Assembly: GCF_000203795.2 (NCBI RefSeq) | Contig: NW_006281099.1 | Span: 3,994,532-4,058,531, forward strand | Source of the DNA: Batrachochytrium dendrobatidis JAM81 | Lineage: Eukaryota; Chytridiomycota; Chytridiomycetes; Rhizophydiales | Length of the DNA: 64,000 nucleotides | Direction: 5' to 3' | Shown here: piece by piece, positions 48,643 to 59,281 of the stretch | Numbering within the stretch: the first letter of the stretch is position 1 | Layout of the letters: the number at the start of each line of letters is the position of its first letter | Notes under the pieces: model-generated | The model's database searches: none | What the model was told of the DNA's origin: nothing | What the model saw: the letters and a program-made list of their open reading frames with translations, nothing else | Translations under genes and position numbers: made by a program

Positions 48643-50297
48643 TTATTTCTTATCAAGAGATTGTGAAATCACATTGGTGGATTTGGTAAAATCTCTGCGT
48701 GCTTCTTGAATGGCTTTAGCTGCATGAGTCAGACCAATTGGGCTAACAACGAGCATGCCGGGAGGAGCCATCACAGCTGCTGGAACAACTTTAGAGAGTC
48801 CTAGCTTGACACGAATTGCAGGGATACTTAGGAGATACATTTGCGCAATCATGAGCACCGTGCTGACCAACATATATATAAATACAGCCTAAATTTCACG
48901 CAGTATTACAATACATTCTATTCACATCAACTATAGCCAACGAGTCCATAACACGAAAAGAAACGTACCACTGGTAAGCCGCCCATTACAGGAATCATTA
49001 CTACTGAAGCAACACGCATGATCATGAGAATCATAGCACTTTGAGGAGGAGAGCCAGTAAGTTTGGGCGAGTACTAACATGACGGTATATGATAGAATAT
49101 CAACACAATGCATCAACAACTCCTAATGGAAAACACCAAGATCCAACTCCTACCTCCATAGTAATTAGCATGCCAATCGAAGAAAGAATGGGAAGAATAT
49201 ACGTGGGATCGGCAGTAGATAGATTAGTGATCCATCCAAACCCTCCAGTGGTAAATCCAGGAACAGGAAGCTCGGCCATATATTTGATGGCCATAAACAC
49301 AGAAATAAAGATTGGAGCTTGAATGATACCCCAGCCAATAGAGAGTGGACTGATATTATTGTCCTTGTACACTTGAAAGAGTTTTTGAGCTTCGCGTTGA
49401 GATCCAGCGGTATCACCAATACTTCGCAAGTGGGTGACTCGCTTTTGAATAGGATCAGTTTTGGGACGTAGACCTCCCAACACGGCACCAGCAACCTGAG
49501 CCTTGATTGCCAATGGAGCAACAATAATTCTAACAATGATGGTCAAAGCAACAATGGTTGCCCACCAAGGCATGCCGGAATAAACATAGATGTATTCTGA
49601 GATGATCTGAAATAATCCCACTGGATTATAATTGGCCAATCCAAGTGAATGCAGATCGCCAATTTGAGTAATGGCACCAAGTGCGGTCTCTGTCATAAGA
49701 TCTCCAATGTTGGTTCCTTCTGCAATAGCAGATATGGGTTCTACTGGAATTTCGTTTAGAATTTGATCTCCAACAGTGCTGGCCGTATTAGTAGCATTTT
49801 CAATCGATGGGGCAGATACAATGGGAGCGTCGACAAGAGCCTGAGTAGATGTGGTCGTTGAAGCTCCAAAGAATGACCAGAATGAACGAGATTGTGATAC
49901 CTTGAAAGAATGTATAGAATTACATTTTGTATTGAATCTATTAAATATCATGATTGCAACAGTATCAAGTAGAAAATGTTGACATGGCATTAATGCGAAT
50001 TAGAATGCATGGCTATAAAACCAACCAAGATACTGAATGAATACACAATTACCTAGTACTTGAAAATAAAGAATTCTTTTGATTGCTACTCCATGGAAAT
50101 CTTGAAGAAGATAATGATCGGCTTTGATGAATGGCAGCAAACGGATGATGCGATCGTAACGAGTCCAAATGTAAAGAGCTGCAAGACACAGTCAATGCTG
50201 ATAGAAAACGAAAAGTTCCAGTTATATTAGAAGCAGATGAAACACTGCGAGAAGCAACAGTAGTGTGGAATACTGCAGCAGCAGTCTGTGGAATCAT
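48643..50297 (-). CDS. OXA1: Mitochondrial inner-membrane insertase Oxa1
   Basis: Four exons: 50297-50053, 49937-49154, 49073-48969 and 48888-48643 (1,380 nt, 459 aa). An Arg/Ser/Ala-rich presequence is followed by SQSRSFWSFFGAS. The YidC/Oxa1 core begins with YIYVYSGMPWWATIVALT, then VRIIVAPLAIKAQ, KDNNISPLSIGWGIIQAPIF and SVFMAIKYMAELPVPGFTTG. Two further membrane segments are on exons 2 to 4 (MILMIMRVASVVMIP; AVFIYMLVSTVLMIAQMYLL). The matrix tail is short and has few Lys residues compared with yeast Oxa1. Oxa1 inserts mitochondrial translation products into the inner membrane (family knowledge). The start is uncertain: the frame is open upstream to 50423; I chose an ATG whose following sequence suits a presequence. 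Confidence 0.88.
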
Positions 50298-50464
50298 GAC
50301 TGGCTCAGCAATCAATGCAGTAATTGGGAAAATAAAACTCGACTTTCTATTCAAAATGTATTTCACACTGAAAACAAAAGAAGCGAGAATAGGAGGAAAA
50401 ATATATTTTTGGTTACATTTCAATCCAATTCCATCATGCTTAATAGACTGACGACATCAAGCAG

Positions 50465-50640
50465 GTGATTGCGCAAGTCACTCATCAAACTGGCCGTGTT
50501 GATAAGCCAGATTATTGCCATAGTACAAGAAACACGATCAATAGATGATTCTGTTATTCAAATCAGCAGATGAACAATCTACTAATATTTGAAAAAGAAT
50601 ATCATCAAGCAATAGCAAACTCGACCATACACAAAAGCGG
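50465..50640 (-). repeat. Dispersed repeat, family B, copy 3 (shorter)
   Basis: Read on the minus strand it aligns with the first ~170 bp of copies 1 and 2 (CTGATTTGAATAACAGAATC and the following CATCTATTG). It lies in the divergent spacer between OXA1 and the glucosidase II gene. Confidence 0.6.
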
Positions 50641-51048
50641 TTGAACGAAATCTATGCAAATATCTCTTGAACACAATGATGGTGATAGTTGCCTACAATT
50701 TCTCGTCCATCATGATTGTCGATAATCATGATAGAAAATAGGTTGCTATGGAATATATAGCATTTTCCCAAGTTTCGTATTGATCTTTTGACAAGAACCC
50801 ACTTTACGCTGGTAGTTGATACAGACGTACTGGAGACTATAAAATAAATGCAAGTCAATGTACACGGATTTATCTGTCAGACTACTGACAACATACGGTT
50901 CATGATTTGAAGAATCGACTAAATTTAAATAAATCAACAGTTTCCGTCGAGTTTCCCAGACTTTTTCCAATTCAAGATCCACTCATTCTTGAAGAGGAAG
51001 CGTTGCTGAAACGACTGTATACGACCATTCGTCCTTTCCCTCTTCATC
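50641..51048. other. Promoter region of the glucosidase II gene
   Basis: AT-rich spacer; no gene recognised. A 75-codon frame at 50907-51134 overlaps the true start and is judged spurious. Confidence 0.4.
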
Positions 51049-54000
51049 ATGGTTGCATACAATGCCGCACGGCTATCACTGGCTTCTTTTCTGCCACTCA
51101 TTCTTATATTTCCACTTATTGCTACCGCTGTTAAACACCAAGACTTCAAGACCTGCGAGCAGTCCGGGTTTTGTACTCGCCAGCGAGCCTACGCAGACTT
51201 GGTTGACAAGTCGGCCACTGACAACACTACTCAACACTATTCGTTTGTGCCCAAATCTCTCGTTATGGATGAATCGAATGGCCGCATTGCAGCGCAGTTG
51301 ATGGGCTTGGAGCCCACCGATGTGTTTACTGTTGAATTCAACTTTCTTCAGAGTGGTGCCATACGAATGCGCATCAATGAGCGCGACCCGCTGCATCCTA
51401 GATACACTGGAGCTGCTGCCTTTGCCCTAGTAAGCGACGATCCCGCATCTATCAAAGACAAAACAGATCAAAACAGCCATTCTAGTGGCCACGCTGATCC
51501 TCAGCTGATGTCCACTTCGTTTGTGAGTGTGATTGCCACCAAAGACGAGTGGCGGGTAAAGTTTGGCAGCGATCCTACCAAGCACAATGTCCTTTCGCTT
51601 TACGCCAATCCATTCCGTTTTGAGATTGCTGTCAATAATATACCAGCCATCACCTTTAACGAGCGTGGCTATCTGCATCTCGAACAGTATCGTACAAAGG
51701 ACAACCCTAACGCTATTCCTCGCTTTGCTAAAAAGGCTTCTCCATCCCCTCCTGTTGCTAATGATGAACCTTTGTCTGAAAACCAGACACACAATGTCGA
51801 GCCCGTGCCTGAACTAGACAGTGCAACTGCCGAGATCAACTCGCTCAAGGACAAGTTTGTTGAAAGCATGTGGGAGGAAACCTTTAGTGGAAACACTGAC
51901 TCCAAGCCTCGTGGTCCTGCATCCATTGGTGTTGATATTTCTTTTCCTGGATCTAGTCATGTTTATGGAATTCCTGAGCATGCTGCAAGCTTTTCTTTAA
52001 AAACAACTAGGTACGATCATATAGTTTTTTGCCACGTTTCCAATTTATTCTTCTTGAATGTACTGCATAGTAGATGGCTATAGCCTTGAAGTAAAACGCC
52101 AGTTAATTTCTAAACAATTTGTATAATTCGATATATTTAGAGGCGAGGGCAAGGAGTTTTCCCAACCCTACCGTCTGTATAATTTGGATGTTTTTGAGCA
52201 TGAGCTGGATAGTCCAATGGCCTTGTATGGTTCAATCCCATTCCTCATGTCACATAAAAAAGGTCTTTCTGCCGCTGTTTTGTTTTTAAACTCTGCCGAG
52301 ATGTGGGTAGATGTAGAAAAAACCAAGGGAACAGGAAGCAAATTTCAACTCTCCAACTATGTACCCTTCATGACCAAGCAAACTAGCGCAACTTCTGTAG
52401 AGACTCATTGGATGGCTGAATCTGGAGTACTCGACCTGTTTATTTTCCTTGGTCCCACTCAGGAAGATATATTTGATTCTTACTCAAAGCTTACAGGACG
52501 TCCTACCATGCCTCAGCAATTTGCAGTATCGTACCATCAGTCTCGTTGGAACTACAATAATGAAGATGATGTCAAGACCGTTGATGCTGAATTTGATAAG
52601 CACGATATTCCATACGACGTTCTTTGGCTGGATATTGAGCACACAGATGGAAAACGGTATTTTACCTGGGACTCTGCCAAGTTTTCCACTCCCAAAGAAA
52701 TGCAAAAAAACCTTGCATTTAAAGAACGCAAGGTTAGTGACAACTGTTTGAGCCTATTTTTGTATACAGCATCGATGGTTTGGCTGATCGTTTTGATTCA
52801 TCAATATGCTTATATTTTAACCTTGATGTGACGCGGACTATTTTGCAGATGGTTACAATTATCGATCCACATATCAAAAAAGATTCCAATTACTACGTGT
52901 CTAAAGAAGCGTTGGATCAAGGACTGTTTATCAGAGATGCTCAGGGAAATGTCTTTGATGGACACTGTTGGCCTGGTTAGTCTTGTTGATATTTTCATTG
53001 GATCTCAGATGTATTTGGAATGGCTGTATATCTAAAATAGATCTACTGACATCTATTTGACTGTTTATACGACCAGGAAATTCAAACTGGATTGACTATA
53101 CCGATCCTGCTGGTCGTGCTTTTTGGAAGTCAAAGTTTGCTTTTGAAAACTACAAAGGATCTACACCCTCACTATATACATGGAACGACATGAATGAGGC
53201 ATGTTTTACTGCTCAAGTCTGAATCTAATGTTTCATAATGTGGCGGTATTATTTGGGATACTTACATTTTTTGATTCTCAAAAACTGCTCTGCTGAATCT
53301 ATTCATTTTTTAGCCATCTGTTTTCAATGGTCCAGAAATCACTATGCCCAAGGATAATCTTCACCACGATGGCTGGGAACATCGAGACGTTCACAACATT
53401 TATGGGTTATTGTTTCAACAATCAACATATGAAGGCCAGCTTGCTCGTGCTGATGGAAAAGATCGTCCATTTGTTCTTTCGCGTGCCTTTTTTTCCGGTA
53501 CCCAGAGATTTGGTGCTATATGGACGGGTGATAACACTGCAAGCTGGGATCATTTGGCAGCTTCCGTACCCATGATCTTGTCCATTGGCATTTCTGGCAT
53601 TCCTTTTGCTGGAGGTATATTGTATTTTGTTCATTTCTCTGTATCATGTAATTGCCCATTCTAACCTTTGATACTTTTATAGCGGATGTGGGCGGATTTT
53701 TTGGAAGTCCTGGACCTGAATTGTTCACACGTTGGTATCAAGTTGGAGCACTACAACCATTTTTCCGTGGACATGCCCATATTGATTCTAAACGAAGAGA
53801 GCCTTGGCTGTTTGGCGAGCCTTACACAACAATAGTTCGTGATGCGATTCGTCGTCGGTACAGACTTCTCCCATACATATATACTCTTTTTTCGCAAGCC
53901 AGTCGTTCTGGAAACCCAGTAATGAGATCCATGATGCAAGAATTTCCTGATGATGAGACTACGTTTGCTATGGATGACCAGTTTTTGCTCGGTAGTGCAA

Positions 54001-54605
54001 TCATGGTGAAACCTGTCACATCCATTGAGCAACCTAGAACAGATATATACCTTCCCAAATCAGCCAACTGGTATAATTACAATACTTTTTCTCCCGTCAC
54101 ATCCAACTCCAACGGTATTTTCACAATGGATACTCCATTGGAAGTTATCCCAATGTTTTTACGTGGAGGATCGATTGTACCTCGTCGTGATCGTGTTCGT
54201 CGTTCATCTTCATTGTCCAAGGCAGACCCATATACACTGATTGTAGCGCTGGATAAAAGTGGCGCTGCTACAGGCACGCTCTATGTGGACGATGGTCGCT
54301 CGTATGCTTTCCAAAAGGGAGAGTATATTTTCAATACATTTGTATTCAAGCAGGGTAAGCTGACATCTACGTCTTCACGACTTCAAGCTGTATCTATGGC
54401 AGATTTGAGTGATGATGGACTCGAGTCACTTGGAATGCGGATTGAGCGGATTATTCTTGTTGGTGCAGCAACCAGCCCCGAAAAGGTTGTAGCTAATGGT
54501 GTTCAGGCAGATTTCAAGGTGACGTCTATGGGCGGAGTGTTTATGGTTGTTGTCAAGAACCCTAAAATTGCTGTAGGACACGCATGGACAGTTGAGTTTG
54601 CCTAA
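51049..54605 (+). CDS. Glucosidase II alpha subunit (GH31)
   Basis: Six exons: 51049-52010, 52141-52732, 52849-52975, 53077-53198, 53314-53614 and 53683-54605 (3,027 nt, 1,008 aa). A signal peptide ([19 protein letters not shown]) precedes [15 protein letters not shown], the typical start of mature GII-alpha. GH31 hallmarks follow: [15 protein letters not shown], the nucleophile in TWNDMNEPSVFNG, the acid/base region [13 protein letters not shown] and [20 protein letters not shown]. The enzyme trims glucose from N-glycans in the ER during calnexin-cycle quality control (family knowledge). No ER-retention signal is visible at the C-terminus, as expected since the beta subunit carries it. The intron that splits NDMNE from PSVF has a GC donor (GAG|gcatgt). 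Confidence 0.95.
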
Positions 54606-54868
54606 ATTGTAATTGAAATCATATTCAAGAATGCACAAGTCAGGTTTGGTACTGAATTTGGGAACCTTCTGGTTGACCAACCTTTTCAAATGACAATAAA
54701 GCTGCAATAAAAATCGAAGTTTATTGAAAGAGTAGTTTTCCAATTCAAAAGGCATGGGTATAATAAAGAGTCGAGATCTTTTTGTTGGTAAATAGGCTGC
54801 AGCGAGTCAGTGCAAAACAGCGATTGGGTAGCGAGAGACTAGCACTGTAATGTTTTAATGACAGGATA

Positions 54869-55036
54869 TTACGCCATGGTCAGCAGAAGCTTTCTAGGCA
54901 AGACAATACGTTTGGGTTCAGAATATGTCAACAGCTTGCGTTCAGATGGAGCACAGATAAACTTTTTATTGGGTGGTCCAGTGATCAACTTTGTGGTGGT
55001 TTGATTGACGAGAAGACCGGTGATGTTGAAGCCCAT
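54869..55036 (-). CDS. Small hypothetical protein, 55 aa
   Basis: A short frame with ATG and stop: MGFNITGLLVNQTTTK at the start, basic throughout, ending RIVLPRKLLLTMA. Composition and codon use look protein-like, and the ATG context (attcaacATGG) is good, but there is no family match. It lies in the otherwise empty spacer between glucosidase II and the cysteine-rich gene. Confidence 0.4.
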   Translation of the reverse strand: MGFNITGLLVNQTTTKLITGPPNKKFICAPSERKLLTYSEPKRIVLPRKLLLTMA

Positions 55037-55581
55037 GTTGAATTAGCAGTGATATAATTTGAACCCTGTTGAACCAGCCGTTTTGTATTGAACCAGTTGA
55101 ATGCATTGTCGCTATTTATGTAGATACATAAACGATCCGATATAGGCGTCTGAAGCTATGGCATTGAGGCGCTCGCCATATTAAGAAGGCGTACTGATTG
55201 AAAGCTTAATCGAATAGTGTGTAAAGCGCCTCGCCTACTATCAAATCCATTTTATTTGACATGGAAGGGAATGTGTATAATTGGTCAGATTATGGAACAT
55301 TGAACTGGCAAGGAACAATGGATTAAACACGCTTGTCAATTTAGCATGGCCAGCTGTGCACCACTTGATTCAGGGTTGGTATGGATATGCTGGCTGAGTC
55401 AATGAATCAAATTGCCCCGTATTGCCACTAATGTAAAGCACAGCAGCAGTCAGCGTTTCCCGGACGATGTTTGCAGCTGCACTCGAGTATCTCCACTCCA
55501 GTGACTGCCGCTTTTGGATTCAAAACCAAAGTGCTTAAATTCATAATTATTCTCAAGATCGCACCCTCGATATCCATCACT
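55037..55581. other. Spacer upstream of the cysteine-rich gene
   Basis: No RNA or repeat recognised. The frame of the next gene is open about 37 codons 5' of its chosen ATG, but that stretch does not look like a signal peptide. Confidence 0.4.
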
Positions 55582-56127
55582 ATGCTCTCACTACTTGTTG
55601 CTGTTGTACTTGCTCTGTCTAGCTGCACTGTCATGGCCCAGACCACCAAATGTGGCCCTACGTATGCTCTCTGTATGACAAACAGCGACAGTTTCTTGTC
55701 ACTGACATGCATGCCATTGCAAGCCACCAATGCAACTTTTTATCAGGACTGTCGCTGTTACTACTACGTAAACAGAGCAAACTGCTATCTGCAATGTCCT
55801 GAAGATGCTACTGTCCAGGCTGAGCTTTCAGGTTCGGTCAATCCAAGTATCGTTGCTGAATGTGCTGCCGCCAACCTCAATCCCAAGTCCCTTCCTCAGC
55901 CTGCTCCATGGCAGACGTGGATTGCACCTTCGTCCACCACTCGACCTCCTGTTGCAACCTCGGCCACTGCTGTATCTAATGCTGCATCTAGTCAGACTGC
56001 TGCCGCTGGTGCTGCTGCCAGCGGTTCTGCCAAGTCTAGTGCCTTTGGACGGACTGAATCGCTTTCCTTTATGGTTACGATCACATCCGCCATGAGCATT
56101 ATGGCTGCTATTTACATGGCCATCTGA
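55582..56127 (+). CDS. Secreted 8-cysteine protein, probable GPI anchor, divergent paralogue
   Basis: Single exon, 181 aa. The signal peptide is MLSLLVAVVLALSSCTVMAQ. The cysteine order KC, LC, LTC, DCRC, NCYLQC, AEC gives eight Cys in the mature domain, followed by LPQPAPWQTW, a Ser/Thr/Ala linker and a C-terminal hydrophobic tail (MVTITSAMSIMAAIYMAI) suited to a GPI anchor. It shares Cys spacing, the (R/E)CY...N motif and the LPQPxPWQ motif with the twin genes at 38412-39061 and 57430-58079 but is otherwise divergent. It lacks their intron, which falls inside the N-R/D-x-C-Y motif. The start was chosen at the ATG opening the signal peptide. Confidence 0.8.
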   Translation: MLSLLVAVVLALSSCTVMAQTTKCGPTYALCMTNSDSFLSLTCMPLQATNATFYQDCRCYYYVNRANCYLQCPEDATVQAELSGSVNPSIVAECAAANLNPKSLPQPAPWQTWIAPSSTTRPPVATSATAVSNAASSQTAAAGAAASGSAKSSAFGRTESLSFMVTITSAMSIMAAIYMAI

Positions 56128-56332
56128 TCGAAGCTGCTTGTACAATAGAGGACTATGACATTTTTGTTCGATTCCAAGCTTACTATTCTCTTTTCTGCTG
56201 CTATTGATGCTGGTTATCCTTGGATACATGTCATTGGGCAAGCTAGTCTTCTGTTACTTGATTATCCAACTCTACTATCTCTGATACTCTACTTGACCCT
56301 TTTCTATCCCCATTAACATTGATGGCATATTA

Positions 56333-56979
56333 CAGCCGTATTCACGTAAAATAGAACATTTCTGTAATTTATCTTGCAGTGACTTTTCCTATTTTGCTTC
56401 AGAATAAATAATGGTTACATACTCGTTGTGCTTTCTTGTTAGGAATGGACTCTGGTTGATATTCTCAAAGCAACCATTGTATAATGCACATGTCTAGTTT
56501 TGGGCCGAAATCATCCTCGATAGTTGTATATTGCATAATCATATTTATCCATTGCAATCCAGATATCGAAATTGGCTGTTTTGATATTCTCAATTTTACA
56601 ATCCCATTGTATCCTGAAATATCAGATACGTTCGCGTCCTAATTCAAGAGAGGGATCGCATGTCTTGAAAGCACAAAAGTTGCTCCATGCCAATCACCCA
56701 TATTTGCTTGTAGTGTTTGATTTGTAAAAAAGGGATGTTGAGGATTGAGCAGATGTGGGGTTTACTGGAGCTGTGATGCGATGCTGCTTTAAACATTGTT
56801 CAGTTTTTTATACAAAATAAGCAAGAAAAAGACCAATGCATATTTAGCTTTATCTAAAAGCCCAAAAGACATAATGTTAATCATTAAATAGGGTGACACC
56901 AATCATTCATGGGGCTGGTTGTTTATTATGTATTTTGGCACCTTTGTTTAGTATTTCATTGTACGCGAATATAGCTGTC
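56333..56979. repeat. Complete TIR element (family A), 647 bp
   Basis: It starts CAGCCGTATTCACG at 56333, preceded by TTA, and ends with inverted TGTACGCGAATATAGCTG at 56979. It lies ~170 bp outside the inner edge of the right duplication arm. Confidence 0.75.
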
Positions 56980-57429
56980 AATGTATCCGATTTTTGGCCC
57001 TAATGCATTGTTGGCGCTGAATGGCACTGTAACATTTCCAATTCAATAAATCTACATGGCTGCTTCTAATTTGATATTTCATTAACATCAGGTGCTTGTC
57101 AATAGTGGTATCAAATCTATCGCTTCACACTACTATTAGCCAAAATTTCTGGCAATGCAGTAGTGTGGATATGTAAATAATCCGATTTAAGTGTGAATGT
57201 ACAACTTGATAATAGCCACAAGTTTCAGAATCTTGTTTTATACTCGACTTTGTTGCCCCATTGATAGTTTAACCTTGTACTGTTACTATTTGCATCTTTG
57301 TTTAAACTCCGCCAGTCTACACCTGTTTACTTGAATTCAAATCATCGAATTTGACTACTGCGTCCGCCATCGGAACATTAAAACTAAAATCTCAACTCCA
57401 CAATCACCACCAATCTGCTCATCTACAGA

Positions 57430-58079
57430 ATGCCATTCTACACCGCCGTATCATTGCTACTTTTAGCCAACGCCATGTCTACTGCAGCACAAGGATGCAT
57501 GGACACCTTTTCACTATGTCTGGTGGTTTCTGATCAATTCGAAGCTGCTACGTGTGTGCCTCAGAAACTCGTTAATCAAACCTTGTACACTGCGTGCGAA
57601 TGTTACCGTAATGTCAATAGAGAGTAAGTCGTGGTATATGCAATGCATGAGATGTCATTCCCAATACTAGTTTGAAATGCTATGAGTTTGACAGTGTTTG
57701 GTCATTGCAACCACTACGATGGCTTACAATCCATGTATTTATTATGTATAGTCTGTGTTACAATCAATGTTCTGGCAACGCAACCCTTCAAGCAGAGCGA
57801 TTGACTACCGTGGCCGTCATGATCAACCAAACCTGCAGCGAGGCAGGCCTGAATCCTCACGCTCTTCCCCAGCCTCCACCGTGGCAACGATTTGGGTTAC
57901 CTTCATCGACTGTTGCTAGCACACCGCCCACCAATACAGCTGGAACTGCAGGCGCACCAGTAGCAGGCACTGCCAACACTCCTGCCAAAGCAGCAGCAGC
58001 AGGTGTTCATGAATCTGGTGTCTGGATGAGTGCAATGACAGCCAGTCTGCTGTGTCTTGTCACTGCCATCATGGTTTAA
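57430..58079 (+). CDS. Secreted 8-cysteine protein, probable GPI anchor, copy 2
   Basis: Two exons: 57430-57623 and 57752-58079 (522 nt, 173 aa). Same signal peptide, eight-Cys domain, LPQPPPWQRF motif and hydrophobic C-terminus as 38412-39061. Changes seen against copy 1 are Pro instead of Ser at residue 2 and a silent change in the VV of CLVVSDQF. Both copies have intact splice sites and frames, so both could be expressed. Confidence 0.82.
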
Positions 58080-58735
58080 TCTGATTATTATATTTAAACT
58101 ATCAAATAAGCTAGTTGCATATAATGTTTGAATGTCTTTTGGCCATACTTGAACGCTCCATACAACAGTCTGGTCAATGTTGATACATTAATTCATTTAA
58201 TTGTTGTGCAGTTACTTGTCCATCAATGAACCAATCCATGTGTAGCCCACATTCTGACTCAACTCGATTCTTGTCTTGATTGTCTTGTGTCCGTTATTGA
58301 AAATGCCAAATAAACTTTGTTTCTCAATTATGCTGCAATGGTTGGTATTGAATTATCTGGTGTAATATTGGACAAAATGACCATGCATAGAATATGCGAT
58401 ATGGTTGGTTTTGTCAAGCTACCATTTGATGAATAAAACCATATATGGATCAAACAGGTTTGAACAGGTTTGAACAGGTTTGAACAGGTCTGGACAGAGT
58501 GAAAATCACTTGTGATGATCAACCACTTGCAGTTGCGATCCTGTTGACTGGTTGGACGACTGACATGATGTTTAAAACTGGTCCATTGAATTGATTGACA
58601 AATGTAGTATTATAATCTGGGTTCCAAACACTTGGCAATCAAGATTCAAATGCATTTAATTCATATAGGGTTTTCATTGTAGTGCATCAATCGCAACAGT
58701 TTTGATTAGCCAACAATCAGTAAAAGTTTAGTGTA
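58080..58735. other. Spacer inside right arm with a 10-bp tandem repeat
   Basis: Mirror of 37766-38411. Four copies of the AACAGGTTTG-type unit lie at about 58456-58495. No gene seen. Confidence 0.7.
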
Positions 58736-59161
58736 TTATTGTTTGGTTGCTTTTTTTGGCTGTTGTAGCCTTCTGCTATTCATCATTGACACATAGTCTT
58801 TGTCGAGCACTTTACTCTTGACTGGCACACCTCGTTTGTCCAGTACGGGAGTTTGTGGATTGGATTGTACAGATTGTGACAAGTTGGTATGCGATTTGGT
58901 GGATGAAGCGGGTTGCATGACAATGTCGTTTACTGACAAGCTGTTGGATAGAGCAGCATCAACTGCTGTCTTGATGTCAGTGACTTTTTTTTGGGTTTCT
59001 GATGTTGGTTTTTCTATTTTAGTATTTTTTGATATTTTGATGCGGTCTCGTTCATTCTATACATGATGGAGTTAGTGAGTGTATAGCTAGCATTATGCAA
59101 TGATCAATTTACAACATACTTTGGTTTGTCCTAACCGGAAGAATTTAGCTGACCTTCCCAT
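58736..59161 (-). CDS. Small basic protein, copy 2 (120 aa)
   Basis: Two exons: 59161-59120 and 59056-58736 (363 nt). Same MGRSAKFFRLGQTK start and LQQPKKATKQ end as 37340-37765. The one amino-acid difference noticed is Ser for Gly in the ALSNS/GLSVND segment. The ATG is ~120 bp inside the outer end of the arm, so only a short stretch of original promoter was duplicated. Confidence 0.7.
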
Positions 59162-59281
59162 AGTATATGGTGGACAAGTAGTAATTTTGAAGGTTTTGTT
59201 GCATGTCGAATGCCACGTGATATTATATATGGCTGGATCTGTCATATCAAATTACTCAAGTGATCGGGATTGTTAATGTAA

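Larger units (their letters stand above)
57150..59281 (-). repeat. Right arm of a 2.1-kb inverted duplication
   Basis: Near-identical reverse complement of 37221-39339, about 13 bp longer owing mainly to one extra 10-bp tandem unit and a 2-base indel. It carries full copies of both genes found in the left arm. Confidence 0.92.

Noticed and set aside
50907..51134. 75-codon frame upstream of and overlapping the glucosidase II start
   Set aside because: Out of frame with the GH31 protein, whose signal peptide starts cleanly at 51049.
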